Source of the DNA: Candidatus Bathyarchaeota archaeon
GTDB lineage: Archaea; Thermoproteota; Bathyarchaeia; Bathyarchaeales; Bathycorpusculaceae
DNA length: 64,000 nt
Assembly (NCBI GenBank): GCA_003164295.1
Contig: PLTA01000054.1
Location: forward strand, 1 to 64,000
Direction: 5' to 3'
The notes below the pieces were generated by a model. The model had not been told where the DNA came from. It did not search any database and saw only the letters and a list, made by a program, of their open reading frames with translations. Positions within the stretch are counted from its first letter, which is position 1. Each line of letters begins with the position of its first letter. Both the position numbers and the translations under genes were made by a program. Of this stretch, positions 53,350-63,498 are shown one piece after another.

Positions 53350-56007
53350 ATGCAAAATCTAAAAACAAAAATTATAGCTATTTTAATTTGCGTATTTATG
53401 ACAAGTGCAATCGCAGCGTCAACAAATTCAATGCTATTTCAAAATGTCAAAGCACAAACAAATAATACAATTGAAACATTCTCTTTCATTAATGTCTCAC
53501 CCAATCCATGTAGTGTCGGTCAACAAGTAACCGTTAACTTTTGGCTTGCTGTACCCATTGCAGACAGTGAACTTGCCCAAAACATGACGGTAAATGTAAT
53601 CAAACCAGATGGAACCAATACAACACTAGGGCCATTCCATTCAGACCTTACAGGTGGCACAGACACTTACTATACCCCAGCAACAACTGGCAATTACACA
53701 TTCCAATTCTTTTACGGTGGACAAACATTGATCGGAGCCCCGAACGCTTTCGGAGGTAACACCTTTGCAGGATATGTCGAACTTCCTAGCATGAGCGCAC
53801 CAGTGACACTATCTGTAACAAACACAGCAGCAACCGGAATTCAATATACCCCATTACCAACCCAATACTGGGAAACTCCAGTTAACGCAGAAAACATTCA
53901 GAACTGGTACCAATTAACTGGTTCTTGGATGGGATATGCTGCAAACACATTTGCTGCAACTGGCGGATACAATGACACAGGAAACTATAATCCATACACA
54001 GCAGCACCATTAACAGCTCACATTCTCTGGACAAAGCCTTATTGTGTAGGAGGCGTATCTGGTGGAGAACTTGGAAACAGCGAACAAGCAAGCAATTTCT
54101 GGACAACCTCACAATACGATCCTAAATATGCACCTATAATCATGAACGGCATAGAATACTCAACATGGTATACAACAACCACAAGCACCGAACAAGGAAT
54201 CATAGCCATTAACTTATTCACTGGACAAACTATGTTCGTTATCAACACAACTAATCCATTACGAGCAGGTATGCAAATAAACTTTGAAAACATTAACCAA
54301 TACGGCGTTGTCGGTCCATACATCTTTGCAGCTTCAAACGTCGGAACTTTCGCCTTTGGCGTAAGTAACTGGTACATGTATGATGGCATGACTGGACAGT
54401 ACCTCTGTGAAATAGACAATGCTCCTTCGTTCAGCTTCCTTGGACAAGATCCAAACGGCAACATAATTGGATATGCTTTTAACAGCACCACGGGCTCAAT
54501 GCTTGTAAATGGAAATAGAGTCACTATTAATAATACAGCTGTTTACGGACCAGCAGTGGAAATGTTCAACTTAACACAGGCGATGCAACAAACAGGTTTG
54601 AATTGGGCAATCACTCAAGGCACTAAATATCAATGGCAAAACGGCTTACAATGGGCAACACAATCGATACCTCCAGTTGTTAACGGCATAGTCACAGCAG
54701 GTCTTGGCACTGGCGCATTCGGATTAAACGAATGGACAGGCAATACTTTAGTAGTGACTGCAGGCGCAACTTCAGTTGAAGAAACAGTCGGTTGGTTAGT
54801 CGAAGCAGGCATCAGCGCAACAACCGGATCTTTATTGTGGATACAGAATCGCACAGGCGGAATTTACACACCATATACAAGATTAACAAACACACCTTCA
54901 GCAGCAGACGGCGTCTACGTTGAAATTAACCAAGCTACATACGAAATGGCAGCATACTCCGTAACCACAGGACAACAAGTATGGACAAACAGTCTAAATG
55001 TTCCAATGGCTGATGGTAACATGCCAAATACTTATGATGTCTTTGACTTCGAAACTGTTCCAGACGCAACTACAGGTGTACTATACGTGTGGGCTTTAGG
55101 TGGAGATGTTTGGGCTGTAAACATGACTAATGGCAATATCATATGGTCATGGAGTACAATACAGGCAAACGGACCCTCTGGAACTGAAACCCCATATGGA
55201 ATATTCCCAATTTGGGTCTTCTCAGACGAAGCATTAGCCAACATTAATGGTCCAGTGCTTTACCTATCAGAAGGTCACGAATACAGTCCACCACTATTCC
55301 ATGACGCATTAGAATTAGCATTGAACGGCACTACCGGACAATTGATCTGGAGCAACCTAGGATTCGACGATACAGCAACAGCAGTAGCCTACGGTGTCAT
55401 GACAACATTCAACGCTTATGACGGACAACTCTACGCATATGCTCAAGGTCCAACCAAAACCACAGTTACAGCAAATAATCCAGAAGGAATTGCTAATTCA
55501 CCTATGGTTATAAGTGGAACAGTGACAGACATTTCAGCTGGAGCATCTCAAAGTGCAGTAGCAAAGAACTTCCCCAATGGTCTACCAGCCGTATCTGATG
55601 CAAGCATGACTCAATTCATGGAATACGTATACGAGCAACAACCTCATCCAAACAACACAACAGGTGTCACAGTTACTTTAACAGCTACTGATCCTAACAA
55701 CAACTTAGTAACACTTGGCACAACTACAAGCGATGCAAGCGGCTCATACGGTCTCACATGGACACCAACAATTCCAGGAAACTACACAATCAGCGCAACA
55801 TTCACAGGCTCAAACGCATACTACGGATCTTACGATGTAACACATGTCTTCGTTAGCAATGCAGCAGCTACACAAGCACCATCAGCAACACCAATTAGCC
55901 AAGCAACAACTCAATCATACGTCCTAGGCATAGGCATTGCAACAATCATCGTGATAATCATCATCGGTGCAGTACTAGCATTACTTCTCCTAAGAAAACA
56001 CCCATAA
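53350..56007 (+). CDS. Large PQQ-type beta-propeller surface protein
   Basis: An 885-residue exported protein. Signal peptide about 1-36; an Ig-like domain about 45-150 (VSPNPCSVGQQVTVNFWLAV); a PQQ-like propeller about 160-690 with repeats such as GIIAINLFTGQTMFVI and VWAVNMTNGNIIWSWS; a second Ig/Big-like domain about 700-850 (TASDASGSYGLTWTPTIPG-like); and a Pro/Thr linker with one C-terminal membrane helix. A+C-rich codon use like ribosomal protein genes suggests high expression. It is a candidate major surface (S-layer-like) protein. Confidence 0.85.
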   Translation: MQNLKTKIIAILICVFMTSAIAASTNSMLFQNVKAQTNNTIETFSFINVSPNPCSVGQQVTVNFWLAVPIADSELAQNMTVNVIKPDGTNTTLGPFHSDLTGGTDTYYTPATTGNYTFQFFYGGQTLIGAPNAFGGNTFAGYVELPSMSAPVTLSVTNTAATGIQYTPLPTQYWETPVNAENIQNWYQLTGSWMGYAANTFAATGGYNDTGNYNPYTAAPLTAHILWTKPYCVGGVSGGELGNSEQASNFWTTSQYDPKYAPIIMNGIEYSTWYTTTTSTEQGIIAINLFTGQTMFVINTTNPLRAGMQINFENINQYGVVGPYIFAASNVGTFAFGVSNWYMYDGMTGQYLCEIDNAPSFSFLGQDPNGNIIGYAFNSTTGSMLVNGNRVTINNTAVYGPAVEMFNLTQAMQQTGLNWAITQGTKYQWQNGLQWATQSIPPVVNGIVTAGLGTGAFGLNEWTGNTLVVTAGATSVEETVGWLVEAGISATTGSLLWIQNRTGGIYTPYTRLTNTPSAADGVYVEINQATYEMAAYSVTTGQQVWTNSLNVPMADGNMPNTYDVFDFETVPDATTGVLYVWALGGDVWAVNMTNGNIIWSWSTIQANGPSGTETPYGIFPIWVFSDEALANINGPVLYLSEGHEYSPPLFHDALELALNGTTGQLIWSNLGFDDTATAVAYGVMTTFNAYDGQLYAYAQGPTKTTVTANNPEGIANSPMVISGTVTDISAGASQSAVAKNFPNGLPAVSDASMTQFMEYVYEQQPHPNNTTGVTVTLTATDPNNNLVTLGTTTSDASGSYGLTWTPTIPGNYTISATFTGSNAYYGSYDVTHVFVSNAAATQAPSATPISQATTQSYVLGIGIATIIVIIIIGAVLALLLLRKHP

Positions 56008-56190
56008 AATAGCATAAACAAAAATCCATTTCCCTTTTTTAATTTTTTTTATTTTAATAAAAAGTGAATGCCACTAAGAAGGTTCTCTGCAAATTCATTT
56101 TCGTTAATTATGGTTAATAGCGTCTACATGGTTGTAAAGTTTAATGTGCTGAGAACTCCAATATTTTTATTTGAACGATTTCGGAGGGCT

Positions 56191-56889
56191 TCAACTTACT
56201 GTTGCGTTGTTGGGGTATCCTCGGGTTTCCCAATATCCAAGGTAGCTTGAGTCGTTTGACACATCAATTTTTGTTACCCACATTATCCACTTGTATCCAT
56301 ATTGGTTTGGAACTATCAGGTTTAAGGGAAATCCTGCAGCGGCGGGAAGTGTAACATTATTAATTTTGTAAGCCAAAATTATGTTGTTTTGAATGGCGTA
56401 ATTTAGTGGGATTGCGGTAGTATAGCCGTCGGAAGCGGTGAAAATCAGGGTTGTAGCATTTGGGCTGGCACCTGCCTCTTTGAGGAGATCGCTGATAAGG
56501 ACGCCTTGCCATAGACAATTGACGCTCCAACCTTCCACACAATCAAGTGTAGCCACTTCGTTTTGCAATGTGAAGTTATTGACAATTTCCTCGTAGGTTA
56601 ATGACAAAGAATGATTCACAAGGTCATTAATGGTTAGGCGGTAAGTTGATTGGTTTATGTTTTGCACTCCTTTAATAGAAACATCTGGATGCGCACGGAG
56701 TTCTTGGAGGTAAGTGCTGATAGAATCCAAGCTTTCACCTTGATATGAAGTGATTTCTCCTGGATAGAGGGTCTGGCTAGGTGGTGGAGAAAGTTTAGAG
56801 CCGTTCTCAACAATAAAAAAAGACACAAGTAGCATAACCACCAAAAAAACCGTGACCAGAACTATTATTAGCTTTTTAAGAACTTGCAT
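56191..56889 (-). CDS. Membrane-anchored molybdopterin (sulfite-oxidase fold) protein
   Basis: A 232-residue protein with one N-terminal membrane anchor (residues 7-28). The remainder is the molybdopterin-binding domain of the sulfite oxidase/MsrP family: ATLDCVEGWSVNCLWQGVLI contains the molybdenum-ligand Cys in CVEGWS, and GYWETRGYPNNA is near the end. It lies outside the membrane and would carry out an oxidoreduction with a Mo cofactor; the substrate is unknown and no haem partner is adjacent. Shorter than full sulfite oxidase. Confidence 0.85.
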   Translation of the reverse strand: MQVLKKLIIVLVTVFLVVMLLVSFFIVENGSKLSPPPSQTLYPGEITSYQGESLDSISTYLQELRAHPDVSIKGVQNINQSTYRLTINDLVNHSLSLTYEEIVNNFTLQNEVATLDCVEGWSVNCLWQGVLISDLLKEAGASPNATTLIFTASDGYTTAIPLNYAIQNNIILAYKINNVTLPAAAGFPLNLIVPNQYGYKWIMWVTKIDVSNDSSYLGYWETRGYPNNATVS

Positions 56890-57089
56890 TTACAATAATA
56901 CATTGACGTTAAGCGTATTTATTTATGTGGCGGCAAGCGAAGTTCGACACTAGATTTTTCATTCGCGACTTCAGAGTAGATTTAAGGCGTGCACTTTTCT
57001 ATGCAAATTAGTTGCTTTTCATATTGAAAAACAGGCTAACTAAAAATAAGGACAATGGAAGCTAACGCAGGCTCAAGTTAAAATCGTTC

Positions 57090-57191
57090 TCAACGTTTAC
57101 CTGCTTTTTTAGCGCATGCATCACTACAAAACTTTGACTTAGCATCAAACGTGGTATATTTTTTCTTGCAAACTGGGCATTTCTTTTCCAT
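57090..57191 (-). CDS. 33-residue zinc-ribbon protein
   Basis: Thirty-three residues: MEKKCPVCKKKYTTFDAK then FCSDACAKKAGKR, a CxxC/CxxxC pair with spacing of a treble-clef or MYM-like zinc ribbon. Start ATG at 57191. A truncated copy lies at 57604-57690. Confidence 0.6.
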   Translation of the reverse strand: MEKKCPVCKKKYTTFDAKSKFCSDACAKKAGKR

Positions 57192-57603
57192 CCAAATCGC
57201 CTCTTAATATAAACATGCTTCCGAATTGAGCTAAAAAGCTTTTTGCCAAAAAATGTTTGTTGATGCAAAACTAGTTTCTTTGTAGAGTGTAAGGCCTGCA
57301 AAGGTATGTTATTTTTTTGAAGCGATGGTAGAATAACCACAAGAAATACACAAATTATAAAACTCTTAAATCAATCTTAAGCTTTTTGTGACACGCAAAA
57401 AACCGAAAAAATACAAGCTAACACAAAAAACAATATCGACAGAAACAGAAAACACTGTAACGTTTAAGGAAATTACAGACTAAAACCCTTGGCTTCAAAT
57501 AGATTAAGCAACTTCCGCAGGTGCATAATTTATCATGGCATCGGATTAGGCGGGGCCACAAGAAACGGAAAAACCAAGTTTAGCTTGTTCAATAAGTTTT
57601 AAC
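57192..57603. other. Gap between zinc-ribbon copies
   Basis: About 410 bases. A minus-strand frame to 57340 overlaps the zinc-ribbon gene in another phase and I do not accept it. Nothing else visible. Confidence 0.4.
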
Positions 57604-57690
57604 TTACTTTGCTTTGCCCGCCCTCTTAGCGCATGCATCACTACAAAACTTCGATTTAGCATCAAACGTGGTATACTTCTTTTTGCAAAA
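57604..57690 (-). pseudogene. Truncated zinc-ribbon duplicate
   Basis: Encodes FCKKKYTTFDAKSKFCSD, then ACAKRAGKAK and a stop, matching the gene at 57090 over about 28 residues with silent changes, but the first CxxC's start part and ATG are missing. A 5'-truncated duplicate, about 510 bases from the intact copy. Confidence 0.6.
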
Positions 57691-57745
57691 GCGCAAATCA
57701 AGATGAGAAAATTAAGTATTTACTTGACGAATTTTGTTCGTGTTG

Positions 57746-57754
57746 TTTATATAT
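57746..57754 (+). promoter_or_regulatory. TATA box for rps12-rps7
   Basis: TTTATATAT lies 45 bases before the ATG at 57799, which would place transcription start at about 57778 and a leader near 20 bases containing AGAAGGA. Confidence 0.5.
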
Positions 57755-57798
57755 TGGAGTATTGACTATGGATGTGCAAAAGAAGGAATATCTAAAGT

Positions 57799-58239
57799 AT
57801 GGGTTCCAAGTCACCAAGAGGCGAATTTGCCGCAAGGCAACTAGCAAAGAAACGGAAGAATTTCCGTTGGCACGATCGTTACTTTAACCGTCGCATGCTT
57901 AGGTTAGATGAAAAAGTAGACCCTATGCAGGGTGCACCCCAATCTCGGGGCATCGTTCTAGAAAAAGTAGGCGTTGAATCAAAACAGCCAAACAGCGCCA
58001 TCCGAAAATGCGTCAGAACACAACTAATCAAAAACGGAAGAACCATCACCGCTTTCCTACCTGGAGACGGCGCACTAAACGTTGTTGACGAACACGACGA
58101 AGTTGTGGTTGAAGGCATCGGAGGCACAAGAGGCGGCGCTATGGGAGACATTCCAGGTGTACGCTGGAAAGTTGTTATGGTTAACGGCGTAAGCCTAAAC
58201 GAACTCGTCTACGGGCGAAAACAGAAACCAGCAAGGTAA
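57799..58239 (+). CDS. rps12: Ribosomal protein uS12
   Basis: A 146-residue 30S protein near the decoding centre. It begins [20 protein letters not shown] (archaeal type) and contains [40 protein letters not shown] and [11 protein letters not shown]. Normal archaeal length (about 147). It is five bases upstream of rps7. The usual rpo and nusA genes upstream are not present here. Confidence 0.98.
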   Translation: MGSKSPRGEFAARQLAKKRKNFRWHDRYFNRRMLRLDEKVDPMQGAPQSRGIVLEKVGVESKQPNSAIRKCVRTQLIKNGRTITAFLPGDGALNVVDEHDEVVVEGIGGTRGGAMGDIPGVRWKVVMVNGVSLNELVYGRKQKPAR

Positions 58240-58244
58240 TAGTT

Positions 58245-58832
58245 ATGTCACAAGCAATAGCTCAACCTCAAGACATCAAACTTTTTCAAAAATGGAGTTT
58301 CAAAGACGTAACCGTAGTCGACATCGGTCTACAAAGATACCTTAACTTAACTCCGATGGTTGCCCCACACAGCATGGGACGCCACGAACACCAACGCTTC
58401 CGCAAAGCCAAAGTCAACATAGTTGAACGCTTAATCAACAGTCTTATGCGATCAGGCAAAAATTCGGGTAAAAAAGCAAAAACAACTAACATTGTTAAAG
58501 AAGCATTCGAAATCATAAATGCAAAAACAGGCAAAAACCCCATTGAAGTCCTCGTAAAAGCCGTCGAAAATGCAGCACCATGCGAAGACACAACAAGAAT
58601 CAGCTACGGTGGAGTCGTCTATCACCTATCAGTTGATGTTGCACCACAACGTAGAATCGACCTTGCAATCCGCCACATAAGTGAAGGCGCAAGAGCATCA
58701 AGCATAAACAACCCCAAAAGCATCCAGGAAACCTTAGCTGATGAATTGATTCTTGCAGCAGCCAAAGACATAAAGAGCGCAGGCGTCGCAAAGCGCAACG
58801 AAATTGAACGCGTTGCACAATCAAGCAGATAA
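58245..58832 (+). CDS. rps7: Ribosomal protein uS7
   Basis: A 195-residue 30S head protein that binds 16S rRNA. Archaeal-type blocks: LTPMVAPHSMGRHEHQRFRK, NIVERLINSLMRSGKNSGKK, VENAAPCEDTTRISYGGVVY and DVAPQRRIDLAIRHI. It follows rps12 by five bases. EF-2 and tuf, often next in other archaea, are absent here. T-rich sequence after 58832 probably terminates the pair. Confidence 0.97.
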   Translation: MSQAIAQPQDIKLFQKWSFKDVTVVDIGLQRYLNLTPMVAPHSMGRHEHQRFRKAKVNIVERLINSLMRSGKNSGKKAKTTNIVKEAFEIINAKTGKNPIEVLVKAVENAAPCEDTTRISYGGVVYHLSVDVAPQRRIDLAIRHISEGARASSINNPKSIQETLADELILAAAKDIKSAGVAKRNEIERVAQSSR

Positions 58833-59074
58833 AATCTCTTTCTTTTCTTCTTTCTTATCTTAAAGTAATTCTGGTTCCACTATATTTGTATAAGTTGCTT
58901 TGTTAAGAAACTTGACAGATTTCTAAAGATAGCCTATTTGTTTTGCATTTCAGCAATATTATTTGAAGCAAACATTTTCCTGTAAACTCTTTCATTTTTC
59001 TTTTTACATTTTTTATTTGTTCTAACGATTAGCTTAAAATAAGAAGCAAAAGCTTGAATTCAAAGGGTGGTCTG

Positions 59075-59585
59075 ATGGTTAACATTAAGTTTACTATGAA
59101 AATTCTCGCTGTTTTGCTTGCCTTAGTGCTGGTCATTGCTATCGGATTGATTGTTTTCTTTCAGCTTCCGCAAGAGTCAAACGCCAAGGTTGAGTCGGCA
59201 GCCTATAGCTGCATTGCCAATAGCAAAATCTTTCTATTGTCTGCAAACTCGTTATGGATATATTGATGGGGACCCATTGAGCCCTTGCTTCACAGTGCAC
59301 GTTACAATTCGAAATGATTATACACCTCAGCAACCAGTTGACAGCCTCTATAACGACAGCCAAGGTCGGGCATGGTTCATAATGTATGCTAAACTGTATG
59401 ATAAGAATGGCAACCAAATTCAATCCCAGGAGTATATCCCGCCAAATGGTCACCCAAATTCAAATCAGCAAAACATTGCTAGCAACGAAACAGAAATGCT
59501 CACCATTTTAATGGTGACTACGAACCGCCATATTGATCATTATACATTAGCCTTCGGTTGGATTGGTACAATTCCAGCCCCATAG
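59075..59585 (+). pseudogene. Exported protein split by a frameshift
   Basis: ATG at 59075 (GGGTGG before it) starts a signal peptide and KVESAAYSCIANSKIF, which then runs into a stop. In another frame the protein continues as YGYIDGDPLSPCFTVHVTIR, then DSQGRAWFIMYAKLYDKNGN and IDHYTLAFGWIGTIPAP. The break is near 59220-59240 and would need one or two bases changed. A single-exon exported protein of about 165 residues if repaired. No family recognised. Confidence 0.55.
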
Positions 59586-59625
59586 CTTAGTTCGATTAAC
59601 CAAAAATATGGAATTTACAAATCTG

Positions 59626-60498
59626 CTATCGCCAAAAACGGCGTGTAAGAATTAAAACTCCAACTGCGACCATAAGGATTCCAAGCGCGACTGGGACAGC
59701 CGGTAGCAAATATTCGAAAGGTGATGAGTTATTACCAGTTATCTGATTTTGTTGCAGAGTATACGAAAGTGAATCCAATATTGCATTGTTTGTAGATCCA
59801 GTAAATAAGTAATATTGGCCTTGAGATAGTGCCAGCGAAACCGGCCCAGTTTGTAAATCGTATTGACTTATATAAGAAGCGGGCATTCCAGTGAAATTCT
59901 CTATATAAGTTGGAATTTGCCCATGTGAGGCAGCATGAAGCAGTAAATCATCATATTGAGTTGAATTAAGAACGTAAATGTGCAATGGATTCGAAGCGCT
60001 CCAATCTAGTTTCAAATGTCCAGAAGAATCACTTTGAACGATTAATGATGTAAGAAACACCGTAGTATTTTGGGGTATTTGGTGATTCGATATTGAGGAG
60101 GTCTCGGTAGTAAGTACTGCTCCGGTAGGGATCGAAAGCGCAAAAATAATAGTTGAGGAGATTAACAAGATCCCAAGAAGTATAAGAAGTGTTGCGGCAA
60201 CGATTTTTACCGCAGATCGTTTCTTCTTCTCCACAGTTACTTTTTCGGGAAAAGTTTTGAGCATATTAGCTGTAAGTTTTCCTCTTTCGGTGAGGCAATA
60301 TTTCCCTTGGTCATCCTTGGATAGTAAACTGCCTAACGCTTTAAGATGATAGTTAAGTCTGCCAGTGTTTGTTATTTGAAGCAGAGCCATTATTTCTGTG
60401 TAGCTGAGATCTTCCTTCTCAGCTAGCAGCTCAAGTATGCTTCTTCTTGTGGTGTCACTGAGAATTTTGTGCAAAGATGACCAATCAACGTCTTCCAT
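59626..60498 (-). CDS. Winged-helix regulator with membrane-linked sensor
   Basis: About 290 residues from the ATG at 60498 (the frame extends to 60579). An ArsR-like winged helix (residues 1-75: LSDTTRRSILELLAEKEDLS, TNTGRLNYHLKALGSLL) is followed by a membrane helix (about 97-122), an extracellular domain and a second helix (about 265-288), ending in RRFWR. A one-component membrane regulator that could sense outside signals. It is convergent with the frameshifted exported protein; promoter is to the right. Confidence 0.75.
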   Translation of the reverse strand: MEDVDWSSLHKILSDTTRRSILELLAEKEDLSYTEIMALLQITNTGRLNYHLKALGSLLSKDDQGKYCLTERGKLTANMLKTFPEKVTVEKKKRSAVKIVAATLLILLGILLISSTIIFALSIPTGAVLTTETSSISNHQIPQNTTVFLTSLIVQSDSSGHLKLDWSASNPLHIYVLNSTQYDDLLLHAASHGQIPTYIENFTGMPASYISQYDLQTGPVSLALSQGQYYLFTGSTNNAILDSLSYTLQQNQITGNNSSPFEYLLPAVPVALGILMVAVGVLILTRRFWR

Positions 60499-60669
60499 GA
60501 ATGCTCTTTGTCTCTTTAGTGCCACTTTAATGTTTTTGATAAGGAACGTTATCCCAAGCTTATCATGGGAAATACACATTGAGAATCAGTCAATGAGAAA
60601 GCTTGGAAATAAAAGAGTAACTCTATGAGAAGACACCCACAGCCATAAGACATCACTGGAGCCAAATTT

Positions 60670-62129
60670 TTAGCATGACAGCTGGACTATGAATTTGGTT
60701 CCTTTGCCCTCTTCGCTTTCAAAAGTGATGTTGCCGTTTAATGCCTCAACCAATCGTTTAACAACAGCTAACCCAAGACCTTGCCCCTTTGCTTTTGTGG
60801 TAAACATAGGCTGGAAAAGTTTAGGTTTGATTTCTTCGGGGGATCCCGACGCCTGTATCTTCAACAGAAAAATATAGGCACTGGTCTTTGCGATAGGCGC
60901 TAATGGCTAATTTTCCGTCGTTTGGCATGCTTGAACAGCGTTATGCACTAAATTAGATAAGATACGTTTTAGCATAGAGAAATCAGCGGTGCATTGAGGC
61001 AAATTCTTCTCAATATCAATAATTACCTGAAGGTTATTTGCAATCGGCACAATAAGCAACACTTCAGAAAGAGCTTTTTCAAAGTCAAATTTTTCAATAT
61101 TTGGCTTCATAACTCGAGCGTAATCCTGTAAATCCTCAATGATTTTGGCAATATACCTCAAATTGTCCTCAATGTTCTTCACACTTTCCTGCAAACTCCT
61201 ACGCGCGGCTCCATCAGGCAAAGAAGCCGCATCATCATCTATCAAATATAAATCTCCTGCAATAGCTTCCAGCGGATTTCGGATGTCATGTCCAACTATG
61301 CGTGCGGTTTCGCCGATGCCTGCCAAGCGTTCAGCATCCTTCAACTGTATAGTTCGTTCTTCAACAATTTTTTCTAAATTCTAACTATAATGTTCAAGTT
61401 CAAATTGATTTTTCTTAATGTCAGTGATATCTACTTATGATGGCGCCTATTCCATAGATTTTTCCTTCAGGTCCATGTAATGGAAATTTATTTGGAGTTA
61501 ACATACGAATCTTGCCATTGATGGGCAATTCTTCTTCGTAATGCACTGCTTTTCCCTCTGAGATTACTTTCTTATCCCAAAAAACAATCTTGTCTGCAAC
61601 CTCTTTAGGGTAAACATCATAAAGAGTTGTGCCCAACGCTTTTTCCTTAGATAAGTTATAGCTTTTAGCAAGTACATCATTAACTAATATTAGCTTTCCT
61701 TCAAGATCTATAGCCAAAATTTTTGAATCAGAATTGGTGATGATACTCTCAATTAGTTCACGATTTTTATAGTTCTTCTTCAGCTTTCTTTCGTTTGGTA
61801 ATATCTCGACTAACAACAGTTAAACCATTTTCCGAAGGAAAGATTGTGGTTTCCCAGTTACCTATCACGTAAATGCCGTTCCACTCAAAAATACTTAGTT
61901 CCTTTCTTTTCATTGATTGATTAATTTCACGGTAAATGATTGTTCCAACAGCTTTGGGTATAACCTCCCAAATGTTTTTTCCAATCATTTGTGAAGGTTC
62001 AAAACTAAAAATGTCAGCATATGCTTTGTTAATGTAAGTTATGTTAAAGTTATTGTCAACTGCAACAATATTGTCTTTTATTCTGTTGAGAACATCCAGT
62101 AAATTGCTTGATACCGTAATAATCCTCAA
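60670..62129 (-). pseudogene. Decayed PAS-PAS histidine kinase
   Basis: Four pieces in different frames rebuild a kinase: PAS (62129-61767, RIKDNIVAVDNNFNITYINK), PAS (61816-61421), HisKA box (GETARIVGHDIRNPLEAI, 61344-60907) and HATPase_c end (KGQGLGLAVVKRLVEALNG, 60864-60670). Breaks: a frameshift near 61770-61790; one near 61430; an in-frame TAG at about 61382; one near 60932 (missing base in CAAGCATG); one near 60843 (extra C in ATCCCCC). At least five lesions make real decay more likely than error. The catalytic half resembles the kinase at 16577. Confidence 0.8.
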
Positions 62130-62313
62130 CTATTATACTGTTGAATTTGCTTCTTAAAGTAATCTATAAGCAACAATGGGCTATTCGAGAAAACCTTCTT
62201 TTAATCTAAGCTTATTTAATCGTAAACCTAAAATTTTGCGCCTAAACTGCACATTAAGCCAAAAAAACAGTTAATTTACAAACCCTCAAGTACATTGCGA
62301 ATTTGCTCTCAAA

Positions 62314-63498
62314 CTAAAGTCTCGTATGAATCTCCACAACGTCACCGTCGCCTAAAACAAAGTTCATGCCGACTTTTTTAGGACTAAACGGCAAACGCTT
62401 AGCCCAAACCATTGCAAACATGAAATTCTCTAGCATCTCCTTATGAATGTTCTTTGCTAAATCGTTAATCGTGGCTCCATACTTCATAACAAACGGGTGG
62501 CCAGTATCCTGTTTAGACCCAGGATCTTTGGTGTAAACTCGAATAACTTTTAAACTATCAAAAAGCGCTTTACCCAACTCAGGAATTCCACTTTTCTGTT
62601 CACAAGACATGGCAATAATAGGCAACTTCCCATTCACATACTGTTTTAGAATACGTAGATTTGCGGCTGCATCTTTCAAATCCAGCTTGTTTGCCACAAT
62701 CACAGCGGGTTTGTAGGTGGTAGTTTCAAAAATTGCGTCTTCAACATCATCAAGCCTGATGTCTCCGCTTATTTTTACGATAGCATCGTTTAGTTTGTAG
62801 CTGCGGAGCAAGTCCTCAACATCTTGCATACTGCAATCCAAAAGTTTACCTATAAGAATAATGCGAAGTGCTGAACCAGCATGACGACGTTCAATATCTA
62901 CGTGTCCACTTGGTTTATTGACTAAAACACGACTCTTCTCCATTTCCTCAAGTATAAGCTCAAGCTGCTTAATTGGATCCCGGGACAAGTCAATCATTAA
63001 AATGACGCCATCTGCATTTCTTGCTAACCCAAGCGTAACATGCCCCGCTGCTCGTCCATCTGCGCTGCCCTCCATAACTGCCGGCGCTTCAATAATCTGA
63101 AATTGCACATCTCCATAAGTCATTATGCCTGGCACTGGTTCATGGGTGCTATATGGGGTTGGAGTAACTAGTACTTTTGAATTAGTTGTTGCCTTCATTA
63201 AGCAACTTTTGCCCACGTTCGTCATCCCGATTAATGCCACTTGTGCCGAACCTTGCTTTTCAATAAACATCTTCGGTCCGCCGCTGCTTTTGCCAGTGCC
63301 CATGCGTTTCTTTTTGTCTAAGTCAGCTCGTATAAGAGAAATTTTCCTGTTCATTTCGCCCCGCAGTTTCATTGTGCCTTTGTGATGAGGAACATACTTT
63401 AGAAATTCAATCATGGCAGCCATTTTTTCTTGAGGCGAATGAGCAGCTTCAACCAACTCCCATTTATCCATCGCTTCAGGCGGCAAATTAGTAGGCAT
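62314..63498 (-). CDS. OBG/DRG-family GTPase
   Basis: A 394-residue GTPase. A helical N terminus (about 1-60, RKISLIRADLDKKKRM) is followed by the G domain: G1 GMTNVGKSCL, an unusual G3 region (QIIEAPAVMEGSADG instead of DxPG), G4 NKLD, and a C-terminal TGS domain (about 320-394, GATINDLAKNIHKEMLENF, FVLGDGDVVEIHTRL). This is the DRG/OBG layout, found on ribosomes in archaea and eukaryotes. The Glu in place of the G3 Asp is odd and worth checking in homologues. Confidence 0.88.
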   Translation of the reverse strand: MPTNLPPEAMDKWELVEAAHSPQEKMAAMIEFLKYVPHHKGTMKLRGEMNRKISLIRADLDKKKRMGTGKSSGGPKMFIEKQGSAQVALIGMTNVGKSCLMKATTNSKVLVTPTPYSTHEPVPGIMTYGDVQFQIIEAPAVMEGSADGRAAGHVTLGLARNADGVILMIDLSRDPIKQLELILEEMEKSRVLVNKPSGHVDIERRHAGSALRIILIGKLLDCSMQDVEDLLRSYKLNDAIVKISGDIRLDDVEDAIFETTTYKPAVIVANKLDLKDAAANLRILKQYVNGKLPIIAMSCEQKSGIPELGKALFDSLKVIRVYTKDPGSKQDTGHPFVMKYGATINDLAKNIHKEMLENFMFAMVWAKRLPFSPKKVGMNFVLGDGDVVEIHTRL

